Origin: Baylisascaris procyonis
Lineage: Eukaryota; Nematoda; Chromadorea; Rhabditida; Ascarididae
DNA length: 64,000 nucleotides
Reading direction: 5' to 3'
Assembly (NCBI GenBank): GCA_037389465.1
Contig: JAZARR010000048.1
Coordinates: 496,001 to 560,000 of the forward strand
The notes beneath the pieces are model-generated. The model searched no databases. It was not told the origin of the DNA and worked only from the letters and a program-made list of their open reading frames with translations. A program made the position numbers and the translations under genes. How positions within the stretch are numbered: the stretch's first letter is position 1; each line of letters begins with the position of its first letter. Shown in pieces: positions 26,407 through 36,509 of this stretch.

Positions 26407-26634
26407 GTGTCTTAGTTCTTCGAGCGACCACTCAACGACGCAACCGTTTGAGTGAACATCTAGCGGGTTACATTTCTTTACATACATGCTTGGCCAATTG
26501 TTCTCTGGATAGAAGCTGAGAACTGCACAGTCTGAGGTGACATGAATAGAGCGTAACACAGGACGACGTTTCGCATCTAAATTTTTCGGCACGTCTTGAG
26601 ATACATCATTTTTGGCATTATGCCGGCTTTTCAG

Positions 26635-26897
26635 ATTTCTTCCAAGTAGCAAGCTTATTATTGAAGGTGATCAAATGCGGAAGCAGCGACTACCAAGAGC
26701 GGCGTCGGAAAAATAATGATGCCGCGCGGCGATCACGAGAAGCACGTCGGACGAAAGAAGCACTGAATCGTACTCGCATGGTTCATCTTGAAGAGGAGAA
26801 CAGCCAACTGCGCATCCAGATAGATACGTTAAGGGAGCAACTCAATCATATGCAGCTGATGCTTATGGCCAGTAAGGCTGCCCACTGCCTCATATAA
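26635..26897 (+). CDS. bZIP domain, last exon (CES-2/PAR-like)
   Basis: Terminal exon encoding a basic leucine zipper, the DNA-binding and dimerisation module of nuclear transcription factors. The basic region RRRKNNDAARRSREARR matches the NxxAAxxSR signature. A zipper follows with Leu at heptad spacing (VHLEEENSQL, RIQIDTL, REQLNHM, one position Met). The RRRKNN start and the zipper at the extreme C-terminus resemble PAR/CES-2 family factors, which act in cell-fate and apoptosis control in worms; that role is known for the family, not shown here. The exon begins after GGCTTTTCAG, although an acceptor closer to the basic region is possible, since the first ~10 residues are unusually hydrophobic. 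The stop TAA lies at 26,895-26,897. Confidence 0.8.
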
Positions 26898-27013
26898 AGG
26901 TGTTGATGGAAACTTGGTTACATCGAGATGGCTACACTCTGTTGTACTTTATCATTTTGAAAAGTATCTCCGATCTCACACAGTATAGCCAATTGTTTGC
27001 TATCTTTACCCTC

Positions 27014-27019
27014 AATAAA
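27014..27019 (+). terminator. polyadenylation signal AATAAA (bZIP gene)
   Basis: Canonical AATAAA about 117 bp after the bZIP stop codon, followed by a T-rich stretch. Confidence 0.6.
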
Positions 27020-27491
27020 TTTTTTTGCAGCTATCGTGCTGTCTATACAATTTGTTCAAGCGAATATCTCTTTTATAGTGAATTGTGAATCAGAGAAGTG
27101 TGCCAGGCGATTGATTAATCGTTGGTCGTTCTTTCATTTTTCTAGCATAGAACAATTTAATTAACAGTTCAGAACGAATATGATAATGCATAACTTTTCG
27201 TTATTTCTATCATTCAGTCGATTGGCAGATGTGCAAAAGATGAAGCCTTGGAAGCATATCCATTCCTTCATTATGCAAAGTGCTTAAAGTTTTGGAAGCA
27301 TGGCTATCATGAGCTTAAAATGTGCAGCTTATTTGGACATCCATGAAACAAAGCTAATTTTTGCTTCCGTCCTCAACTTGCATCATAATTATATTTCGCT
27401 AAATCTTGCCACCTTATACAACGGACCCACCAGAAATTATGCCCACGTGTGCACACATGCTATTTTTATGCTGATGAATCTCTGACTTCAG

Positions 27492-27655
27492 AGTGTTCGC
27501 AATTTATCAAAGAGAGGTTTCTAGAGGGAACATATTTGGATGTGGGGTTTGTAAACAGAGACACGCGGTATATTCCAGAAGCGCAACTAGCCAGCAATAT
27601 GAAATACAGACTGGAAATTCAAAAATGCTTAGAAACGCCTAATGCGCCAGCTTAG
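27492..27655 (+). CDS. candidate terminal exon, unknown protein
   Basis: After the acceptor TCTGACTTCAG, a frame of 54 residues opens (phase 1 entry) and ends in TAG. It has well-mixed composition, e.g. FLEGTYLDVGFVNRDTRYIP. No family recognised. It lies ~0.6 kb beyond the bZIP stop on the same strand but after that gene's AATAAA, so it is probably a separate gene; upstream exons were not found. A further protein-like frame between 27,218 and 27,345 may be related. AATAAA occurs at 28,041. Confidence 0.35.
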
Positions 27656-27659
27656 CTGG

Positions 27660-28930
27660 CGTATTTCTGCTTGCTTTGGCGTCCTTTTATTTTGGCGTTC
27701 TGGCCTTTTCCATTTGCCGTTTGGCAGTAAACGGAAAAATGCATATCTATGCTGACATCAGTGGCTTTTTTGCAGACATCAGCGGAAATCTTACAGCTTA
27801 TATAAGCAAATTTTTATTTAATTCTGCAATTGTGGTCTATAAATTTTGCAGATAACTTTTTGAGAAGGAACTGTGCATGGAAATTTGAAATTGGTAAATA
27901 CTGCATGGAGCCAATCGAGTAAAATTGTCATCTATGCAAACAAAATCCTTCTCATGGCATATCAATGGAACTGTTTTTTAAAATTGCTTCTGAAATGTGC
28001 GATGCTGCGCTCATTTTAGATGATAATTATAATATTGCCGAATAAAATTGATGTTTGAAGAGCAAATCCGTTGTGCTCTCTCTGTCGCATTCTAGTTCAT
28101 CATGTTTCTAACTCTTTCTTCTCCTTCAGTAGTGCAATTGCACAACGCAATAAAGCATCGCTCTCAACGCGACGCAACACTCGATTTCCTTCTATGCAAT
28201 TCGATCACGGGTCACCCGTTATTAATGAGAGCAACGTGTGCTTGGCTTAACAAAGGCGCACATCCGATTTTCGCCTTAGTGCGAAGCGGAAAGCACCTTT
28301 CATTGGAAATTGCTATGCGATGCGAGCCGCGGCACAGGTCATGCAGGGTTCAACCATTTCCGGTCAATTGAGGCATTGAAAAATAACTGCACTTGACGAA
28401 TGAATCTGACATATTCGTGCAAAATCTCAACCAATCAGACCGACAACAATGTGAGAGAGATATTTGGTCATAGTCACCTCGTAAATTGTGTGGAAATTTG
28501 AACAGCAGGTTAGGAACTAAAGAGTGAAATATAAAGGAATTAAGGCAACGATTCCAGACAGTTGGTCATCTTTGTAAATTGTCCGAAGATACTGCTTCTG
28601 ATATTCACACAGCCAGAGGAATTGTATGGGTAACACAATGTTATCTAGAAAACATCAAATTTTCAGATTTGGGCATTTCTGGAATTCGGCATTTATGAAA
28701 AGGGTCGATTTTTGGACGATTCACGGTTCCTTTTCCTTGAAATGGAAAATGAAATTTCGAAATGTGTTCTTATTGGTAATCGTGGTGTATAATGTGGCCA
28801 CAAGCAGGTTTAATGGAAGAGGCAAATTAAGGAATTCCTGAATGCATCATAGGCCTTGCATGTTATTGCGAGCTTAGGGAATATTTCAAGTCACTCCTGT
28901 TTTTCATTCGAGGAAAACAGAAACGATAAA
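27660..28930. other. no gene recognised
   Basis: AT-rich, with an 89-residue ATG frame at 28,102-28,371 in a slightly GC-richer patch. I cannot support it as a gene. Confidence 0.4.
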
Positions 28931-28939
28931 GAAATCTAT

Positions 28940-29260
28940 GAAATTCACACACACCACACACCCCACGACCACAAACCACAACCCACCCCTACACACAACA
29001 CACATGCACACATAGACGCACACATTTCCCTTCCCTCCCTTCTCCCCCCCCCTCCCCCACACACACACCAACACACACACACGCATTCCACGCTCTCCCA
29101 CACGAACATGCCGAACGGAATCTATACCACACACAAACTGAAACAGACCACACATGACGCCCTACACACACCACACAAATACACACACATGGACATGCAC
29201 ATCTCCCCTCCCCACACCACACACCGCAAACACCCCACACGAAATCGAACCCCCTCCCCC
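28940..29260. repeat. CA-rich low-complexity tract
   Basis: Irregular CACA/CCAC-rich DNA with C-runs; it generates His/Thr/Pro-rich frames on plus and Cys/Val/Gly-rich frames on minus. Confidence 0.8.
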
Positions 29261-29519
29261 TCCTTCACCTGTATACTTACTCTCCCTCCAATGCGCAACC
29301 GATTGCTCCGTGCTGTGCTATATACGCCCTTTTGTACAGTCCCCTAAGAGAATGACACCTCAAGATATGTAGATAAAGACGTAAACACTACCCCAAGAAA
29401 GAGACATATAAAGAACACCTACAGCGTAGAGAAAGAAGGGAGGATACGAAACTATGAGGAATATAGGAAGAACTGAGGATACGAACCTCTACTTCTGTAT
29501 GGGTTTTATTTCATTACTA

Positions 29520-29775
29520 ATGTTTGGGTCAGGGGGTGCTCCGCCGCCCCGTGCCCCCCGCAAGGGGGCTGCTGCTTTCTTGATCCCTGCTTTGGACCAC
29601 GTACAATTTTTTGCTATGGGCGTCACACCTCCGTACAGCCTCCTCTAGGCTCTGACACACAGGGAGGCTTCGCCACCACACGGTCTATAACACATACAAA
29701 AAGCAAGGAGGAACCGAACCCGACTTTCCGCCCTCGCAACCCCGACCGACCGCTTTGATTACTGAGCCATCTCCA
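29520..29775 (-). mobile_element. tRNA-derived SINE
   Basis: GC-rich island in AT-rich surroundings. On the minus strand it begins (29,774 to 29,707) with a tRNA-like head, GGAGATGGCTCAGTAATCAA, holding an A-box-like motif and a good B box GGGTTCGGTTCC. A ~180 bp non-tRNA body follows, with the hairpin-like CCCCCTTGCGGGGGG, then an AT-rich end near 29,520. This architecture is that of an RNA polymerase III-transcribed SINE. The family is not identified. Confidence 0.55.
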
Positions 29776-29779
29776 CCAT

Positions 29780-30250
29780 GCAGTCCCGGTCATTTTTACC
29801 CGTCCTTGTATTTCATAATGAAATGATCATATTTCATAGTGAAACGGTCACACACCGCTCCCCCCTTACCCTCTACCTCGTACATGTATACACAAGCGAT
29901 TGTGTGCAATGGGTTCACCGCGAAGAGCATTCTCACTACATACCAAACTTGTGGGGAAAGCCCACTATGGCGAGAAATGGTGAAGGTGGAAACCTTCCCT
30001 CAAAATTTTGAGCACACTTTTCACCACCATACACGACACCAATCCGGCTGTCCAACGAATCATCCGAGGGAGTCAGCAGAGGAAGGGATAGAAAAAAAAA
30101 ATTTCAAAATTCCACCATTTTGAAGAGAGTTATCGTCGGTGTTGCCCATATAATGAAGAAATATATGCAAACACATATACCCATATAACGCAAGTAAAGA
30201 AGAAAAATATATACAAATACAAAAGTGGTTAACTTGAATGCTTGGCATTA
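29780..30250. other. no gene recognised
   Basis: Short frames only; upstream flank of the membrane-protein gene. Confidence 0.4.
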
Positions 30251-30284
30251 GCTCAAATTTGAATGCTTATGTTGGCGACTAGCC

Positions 30285-30294
30285 TATATAAAAG
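30285..30294 (+). promoter_or_regulatory. TATA box, membrane-protein gene copy 1
   Basis: TATATAAAAG 72 bp upstream of the ATG. The second gene copy has the aligned but weaker GCATAAAAAGG at 35,162. The flanks around both are conserved. Confidence 0.6.
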
Positions 30295-30365
30295 GATGAG
30301 TTAGCTGGAGGAGCAATCATTTGGTCAGTGTTCAATCGGGCGCTTAGCGGCTTTGGTGCAGAAAA

Positions 30366-31124
30366 ATGGCCGGAGACGATGAAGATGAATGCCCGTCATT
30401 CCTCTGGTATTTCGTCGCCAGTTTCGGATACACGATCCTCATCCTGCTCATCCTCGTCGCCTATTTAATAATGTATTCATCACACTTCATGTGGGCGCTC
30501 AGCAAAAAGAAAGAACCGGTACAGTTCGTTATTTTTCTGTTGTGAATGAACTGCTATATCCATTTTTATTTGCTGTCTGCACTCGAGTATACGACTTCCG
30601 AAGCACTGTTAATTGTTGCTAGCAGTATAATAAATGTAGAAGTGTTCCCACTTGTTACGATCCCCAAGCTTATAAGTTGCATCAAAGGTAGCGTTTTTTA
30701 TCGACCTTATACGATACTTGCTTAGCATACTCAGGCCTCGCTGTGTTGTACCGTTATATGAGCACTTCAAGACTTCGGTTTTACAACTCTGATTGTCACA
30801 TATGAAACAATGGAAGCAAAACGTATGAACATGAGCTGCTGCTGGTGAGTACCTGTTTCGAAGAAATTCTGTTAGTGGAAATATTATGGACCAGAAAATT
30901 ATGATTGAGTGAACTCGGTCAGAATGAGTTTACGGCGATTCGTTTTGCAGAAATTGAAGAACGCCAGAAAGGGGACCAAAACTGGCACAGACAGCAAAGA
31001 CAGCAAGGAAAGCGCTGAAAACAAGGATAGCAAAGACGAAAAAGGCAGCAAAGAAAACAAGGATGATAAAGCCAGCAAAGAAAGCAAGGAGGAGAAAGGC
31101 AACAAAGAGAGCAAGGAGGACTAA
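30366..31124 (+). CDS. small single-pass membrane protein, Lys-rich tail (copy 1)
   Basis: Two exons: 30,366-30,518 (51 codons) and 30,951-31,124 (57 codons plus stop), joined in phase 0 at CCG|GTACAG and TTTTGCAG|AAA; total 108 residues. An acidic N-terminus (MAGDDEDECP) precedes one long hydrophobic segment (about residues 14-43, including FGYTILILLILVAYLIMYSS), then KKKEP and a tail of repeated K, E, S, D and N (e.g. DSKDSKESAENKDSKDEKGS). The charge pattern suggests N-terminus outside and the basic tail in the cytosol. No known family recognised. The paralogue at 35,241 shares 35 of 51 residues in exon 1. The stop precedes a further GTAAGG donor at 31,135, so a 3'-UTR intron is possible. 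Confidence 0.65.
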
Positions 31125-31666
31125 GAGTCAACCGGTAAGGACGAGTGCTGTACATAGCAACAAGCCGATGATACTGACAGAGTATAACTTCAGATAAGGA
31201 AGATAGACCAGTAGTGGAATATCACTGTGCAGGCTTCGTTGAAAAAACATTTAAAAACCACAACACTGTTAAGTTATGAATTTCGTTTGGCACGTTAGAG
31301 ATGTGCTTCGGTATGCAAATTTATCATTTGATTCGAATTGAAGCATTACCTAGAAATTTCGAGAATATGCAAATAATCGAACGCCTCACAAAAAGAGTGA
31401 ATTTTTACGAGAACCACATCCTTTGTTTTTAAAGTATGTTGTAGAAAAAAATAGGTAGAGAGCATAAAAAAGGACGCACACTTTATGCGACTACTGAACA
31501 GAATTGCAATGGTAAAATACCCTGTTTACAGGTAAGCAGGTAGCGTTGACAGCGAAGTGAGAGTACGTCTCTGCAGTGCCAAAGAAATTATTTCCCTCAA
31601 CACCTGCTAATATCAACCGGTCGTCATATTAGACTTTTGTGCTGTGTTATTTGCGTTGAATTTTTT

Positions 31667-31672
31667 AATAAA
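31667..31672 (+). terminator. polyadenylation signal AATAAA (copy 1)
   Basis: AATAAA in TTTTTTAATAAAG near the end of the duplicated unit. The equivalent site in copy 2 reads GATAAA (about 36,495). Confidence 0.5.
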
Positions 31673-31689
31673 GTTCCGCACGACGGCCT

Positions 31690-33490
31690 ATGCTCCTCAG
31701 TATGAATATTCCTTTTCATTTATGATAGAATTATTAAAATTGATACTGAATTGAAATGCGTGAAGAAGAGAGGCATTTCCATTGCATTATTAGAAGTGCA
31801 CAGACCACTGTTTGTGTTGTTTCTTTGTATATTTGTTTTGTCGGACGCGCGTTTCATGCTTTTTTCATTGCAATGCAAAGATGTTTTTTGTTACTTTTAC
31901 TGCTCCATGAAACGACAGCTGCCCCTTCATGAAATCGAATGATTTAGCAGTTCCTAAATTTCTCGGTACCACATGACCGGTTTGGAATAAATTTGGAGGT
32001 ACCTTCAAGGATCCATTAATTACGTCAAAAGTGATCAGGGGAGTAAGATTGCTTTATGAAACCATTCCAGGCAGTTAGGCTTAGTACAGCCTTCGATCCG
32101 CAGGCTCAGACTACAGGACAAGCATGCAAACGCTCATATGCATACGCGGGAAACCATTTAAGAAAACGCTTCGCTCGTAAAAGTTCTCACGAAAAAAGGA
32201 TTCCATCCAAGGTAGAAGTATTGCTGAATAGCAGATAAAACTAGCACACGGTGCGGGGACGGCACGTTCGGAAGTTGTCGAATATTGTTAAGAGTGCTGT
32301 GCCGAAGCAAATTGTTACATAATTGCTCAGACTTTACAGAATGTTGATGCATTTGACGCATGCAGCGGTCTTCTCTGCTAACTAAAATTGGTCTGTTTGG
32401 TGGAAAGATGCTCTCTTGTGACACAATAGCGCATGCGACATTGCATAACGCTCAATTAGCGAGAAGGATATGAAACATGCGCGATCGTAATAGGAAAGCT
32501 GTGTTCCGCGTGCAATTTCCTGCACTTGCACACAATCAGCGCCATCTCTTTTATGAAATGTCGATTCTTGCCGTGCATAAAATATAGTAGTGGGCGTTTA
32601 CCGAAAAGTGGAAACGAGTTCCGATGAAATTCCATAAAATTCGACAGTTTCTCGTAGCCAAATTTTCGTTATGAATTTGCGTAGCTGAAAACCAAACCTT
32701 TCATCCGGCCAAGTTCAAATTATTTGGCCAGCTAAATTTCGTTCGATAAAAGTGATGTCTGAGATTTAAAAAATCAGCTGAATGAACCTAACATCCCGAG
32801 TTTCGCTGGTGTGTGGAGATTGTGAGTGCTGAGTGCAGGAGGTTAACTACATGGTGTTATCTGGTTAGGTGACGAAGGGCGCAGAGGATTGAGCTGCAAA
32901 ATGCGAGTCGAAATGTGGACCGTTAATTCTAAGCTGCGTTAATGTCAGCGAAGATCTGGAAAGAAACTATTCTATTGTTACAAATAGCAGTTTCATTAGC
33001 AGATGTCTGAGAGTACAAAACGTTCAAGATGAAAGATAATGTATGTAACACAAAATTTTCTCTCGAAACTATCGGCTTTTCGATCATGTAGTGAAGCCAT
33101 CAGGCGTTTCTGCGTTGCATTAAGATCAGTCGGACGTTCGATGAGTTGTCTGCAGTTCATCAACGAACAGCTAACTGGTAATGTTTGAGACATCACAGAT
33201 ATTGCTAGTACGCAACCGCGAACAAAGAACGTAACGAAAGAATCCTTTGAGGCACAGCGCTGGTTACACTGCACGCCTCTGACAGTGACAGTCTTAATTT
33301 CACTTCCAGGATGCCGCTAGCAAGAAGACCTTTAGTCACTCCAAAGGGAACCAAGTGAGTACAAAAGAGTCATTCTGGGCAGCTTTTTATGGCAGACACC
33401 ATAGGACATCTTTGCACAGTCAATATCAGTCAGCTCAATTAGAATCTCGCCCCCTGTAATGGCTCCGTTCCATCGTCCCAGCGATGAACT
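31690..33490. other. intergenic, one possible mini-exon
   Basis: No domain recognised. A 45-nt plus-strand segment at 33,310-33,354 lies between a good acceptor (CACTTCCAG) and donor (GTGAGT) and reads DAASKKTFSHSKGNQ; it is too short to call. Confidence 0.35.
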
Positions 33491-33493
33491 CTT

Positions 33494-33539
33494 CTATGAC
33501 GCACTAGGCAACCCGGATAAAACTCCAGGCTTCACAGCA
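33494..33539 (-). CDS. candidate last exon of minus-strand gene
   Basis: On the minus strand, after acceptor CTATTCAG, one base completes a codon and 14 codons plus TAG follow (AVKPGVLSGLPSAS). It accepts phase 2, exactly what the donor of the exon at 34,407-34,614 supplies. Short, so it is supported mainly by phase and position. Confidence 0.3.
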
Positions 33540-33559
33540 CTGAATAGATTTTGGTTACA

Positions 33560-34400
33560 CAGATACTGACAACGAGTAATCTGTATCAGATTTCTTTCCA
33601 AGAATCGGAGGCTAATGAAACGACAATTGATGGGCTGATATTCCTGGATGTTAAAAAGGAGGACGAACGATCGCACCATTTCGCAAAAAAGGAAAATGCA
33701 ACACGATAGACTTTGCTAAAAATCAATACTAAAAGGATGAGGAATGGCGTTTATGTCAGTTTGATGAAGCAAGGTTGTTCATCGCCAAAAGCTGATGAAA
33801 AGACTCCATTGATTCTTCAATTTCTTTCTGCATCCAGTTATATTCTCGTCTGCAGGGCGTAAAAGTTCGGCAGCCATCTGAAACTGCACGTTATCATTTG
33901 GTCAGAAAACCGAACGATAGGGTGTTCGTTTAGAAAACCGCAGAAAAATCAATGGAAAAACAACTATCTCTTGCTAAAGCAAGACTCCACACAACGAAGA
34001 AACATGTGAGATTATGCTAGTTTTCTCAATGCGAAAACCGTAGGTGAACGGCTATGAAGACGCACAGGAAACTTCGGGTTTGCCTGCTTTCTTGAATTTA
34101 GCAACATTTTTCGGCAACGAACCCACTAGCCGACTGCGCCGCACATTGCGATGCAGGTCGACTCTACAAACGTTCTCTAATGAAAGAGTTCTGAGAACAC
34201 GTTAGTACCGTTTTTTAAAGGGTAAAGGTCACTAGCGTCATGCCTGCTGGTTCGGCAATAATCACTGCGATTTAACATAAATGACCAAAGTGCGCCCTCC
34301 TTCCGGCTGAGCTTGAAACCAACATTTCAGATGCCAGCTAAATGCGATAACGAACTGCGCCATGGAGGTTGCCGGAGCAAAAATCTGGATCAAACAAATT
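33560..34400. other. likely intron with two tRNA-like relics
   Basis: If the two minus-strand exons belong together this is their intron. It contains degenerate tRNA-like segments on the minus strand near 34,085-34,150 (GCGCAGTCGGCTAG A-box-like) and 34,285-34,372 (TGGCGCAGTTCGTTATCGC, with a possible anticodon loop CTGGCAT). Acceptor and T stems pair poorly. Confidence 0.35.
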
Positions 34401-34406
34401 ACTTAC

Positions 34407-34614
34407 ATATGCGTAAACGAGACGACGCTCCTTTCGTGGTACCCTGATCGCAACTGAGCATCTTCACCGACACTCGAGAAATCGAAAGTCAGCGTGATTG
34501 CCAGCACCACATAGTTTCCTTTAGAAACCGCAACTTCCTGACCGACTGGCCATGCAACCGGGTTGTCGTTGCTGTTTCTGCTCACAAGTGGATTCCGAGA
34601 AGAATTAACACTGA
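34407..34614 (-). CDS. internal exon, unknown protein
   Basis: A well-bounded 208-nt exon on the minus strand. The acceptor is TTTTCATTACGCAG at its 5' end and the donor AT|GTAAGT at its 3' end, with 68 complete codons open between (entry phase 1, exit phase 2). The translation is well mixed, e.g. NPVAWPVGQEVAVSKGNYVV and LTFDFSSVGEDAQLRSGYHE, and locally GC-richer than the flanks. Alternating hydrophobic residues suggest beta structure. No family recognised and no convincing first exon seen upstream. It sits between the two copies of the membrane-protein gene, in opposite orientation. Confidence 0.55.
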
Positions 34615-35240
34615 CTGCGTAATGAAAAGACGAATGACTTCACGTTTGCTTGTATGGACGATAACTGTAGCGCATGCCAGTATGCCGGCGAAACAAATGA
34701 AGAGGGGAATATTATATATTCCTGGCAGGTGCAGCAGGTTTATAAACCGAGAGCATATGCAAATGACACAGCTTCTGAATTTTCCCTATCTCTTAGCATT
34801 TAATGCTGTTTTCTCCATTCTACTCCTCCCCTAGATGCGACCGCACCCTGTTTGTCCTTGAGCACTGGGGAAAGGTGCATGAGGAGCACCAAAATTATTT
34901 GTTCTTTACCAAAAAATTTGGTACCAGAAACAAACAAACAATTCACTCATCATATCACTGCTTTTTCTGCTCATGAATGCATGTATTTTTCCTGTCCCAA
35001 AAGTGAAGACGACTGCATTATGTCGTACATAAATACAAAAGCTCTGCATTTAGTAAGCATAAGCACGTACCTGACGATGTATAATTAACATGCGCAAGGG
35101 TCGGAAATTTGTATGCCTGCTGTAGGCTGAAATTTGAATGTTTATATTGGGCGACTAGACTGCATAAAAAGGCGATTGAAATGAATAAGCATTCATTTGA
35201 TCAGCGTTCAGTCGGGGTCGGGCGTCTTTGGTGCTGGGTA

Positions 35241-35951
35241 ATGAACGCCGAGGAGATAGATGATTGCCCGACATGTTTATGGTATTTCGTCGCTACGTTC
35301 GGATATACGATCCTCATCCTTGTTCTCCTGGTCGCTTATTTAATAATGTATTCGACGCACTTTATGTGGGTGCTTAAGAAGAGAGAGGAACCGGTATGTT
35401 TCATCGCTTCGTTCATCTCAAATCAACTTCCGTGGCCATCCCACATTTCGCTGTTTTCTTAGCTGATATCCGCTCCCGCTCAATCGGTTTTCAAAGCATC
35501 CTTAGCTTTAGTCAGGAACCCAATATATTAAAAAAGCCTGAGTTCAAAATCTCTGAGTTTAAAGGCCACGTCGACTGTTACGTTCGCTTATCTACCCTAC
35601 TACATATTCACTGGCCATGTGCATGTGCCACTGTACTGAACCTTTATATTAATTTATGAATTGACTGTAGTGCATGAAACTACAAGAACAAAATACCACC
35701 CTTGAATTTTCGTTATTTAAAAAAAAATTATCAGGAAATTCTGTACGCGGGACCGTTATGAGGTGCAAAATCTGGAATTAAACAAGATTTAGTGATAAAG
35801 ATTCGTTTTGAAGTTGGGTAAGAAGACCAGCAAGACGACTAAAACTGGCACACAGAGCAGGGAGAGCAGAGAAAGTGGTGAAAACAAGGAAAGCAAGGAA
35901 AACAAGGAAGAAGATGATTCAGCTGGTAAGTGCAAATACAACGCCTCGTGA
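35241..35951 (+). CDS. small single-pass membrane protein, Lys-rich tail (copy 2)
   Basis: Paralogue of the gene at 30,366. Exon 1 is 35,241-35,393 (51 codons, MNAEEIDDCPTC, then the same hydrophobic segment with FVATFGYTILILVLLVAYLI) ending at CCG|GTATGT. Exon 2 starts at 35,814 after TTTTGAAG; the usual TTTTGCAG has lost three bases, so the acceptor moves by one codon. The tail is shorter (KTGTQSRESRESGENKESKE). The frame either reads through to TGA at 35,949 (96 residues) or splices at G|GTAAGT (35,926) into an exon I could not place. The copy 1 stop is not conserved here. The weaker TATA box, weak acceptor and GATAAA in place of AATAAA leave open that this copy is poorly expressed or decaying. 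Confidence 0.55.
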
Positions 35952-36509
35952 GAATGCAAAATTTATAGGTTTGGGGTATTAGAGCAACAGGTCGACAATG
36001 TGGTGTATGGTAAATCGTTACTTCAAACAAAAAAAAATCGTTATTGGCATGTCACCATGTCGACTTTGTTGAAAACGGATTTGAAAACCACAACAGTGCG
36101 AAGGCGCCTTGGATTTCGTTTGGCACATCAGAGATGTATTCCAATATGCATGTTGATCATTTGCTTCGAACTGGAGCAAGCATGTGAGTTTTCATGAATT
36201 TGCGAATAAAAAACGCTTCATGGAAAAGGAAATCTTTGGGAAACTATGCACCTCCTTTTCAATACATGTTGTAGAAAGGAGAATAAGTGGAGAATATTAA
36301 AACGTCGCATACTTTAGACGATTACTGAAAAGACTTGCCATAGTAGAACGTCATACTTCCAGAGAAGCATGCGGCGTCGCCAGCGAGATAACGGTACTTC
36401 GGACTGCGAAAAAAAGCATTTCCTCCAATAGCTGATATCGACCGGTCGTACTGTTCGGATTTTATGTTATCTTATTTGTGTGAAATGTTTTTGATAAACC
36501 TCTGCCCTT

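Noticed and set aside
28856..29347. His/Thr/Pro-rich 163-residue frame and its Cys/Val-rich antisense frames
   Set aside because: Product of the CA-rich tract; composition is dictated by the repeat.
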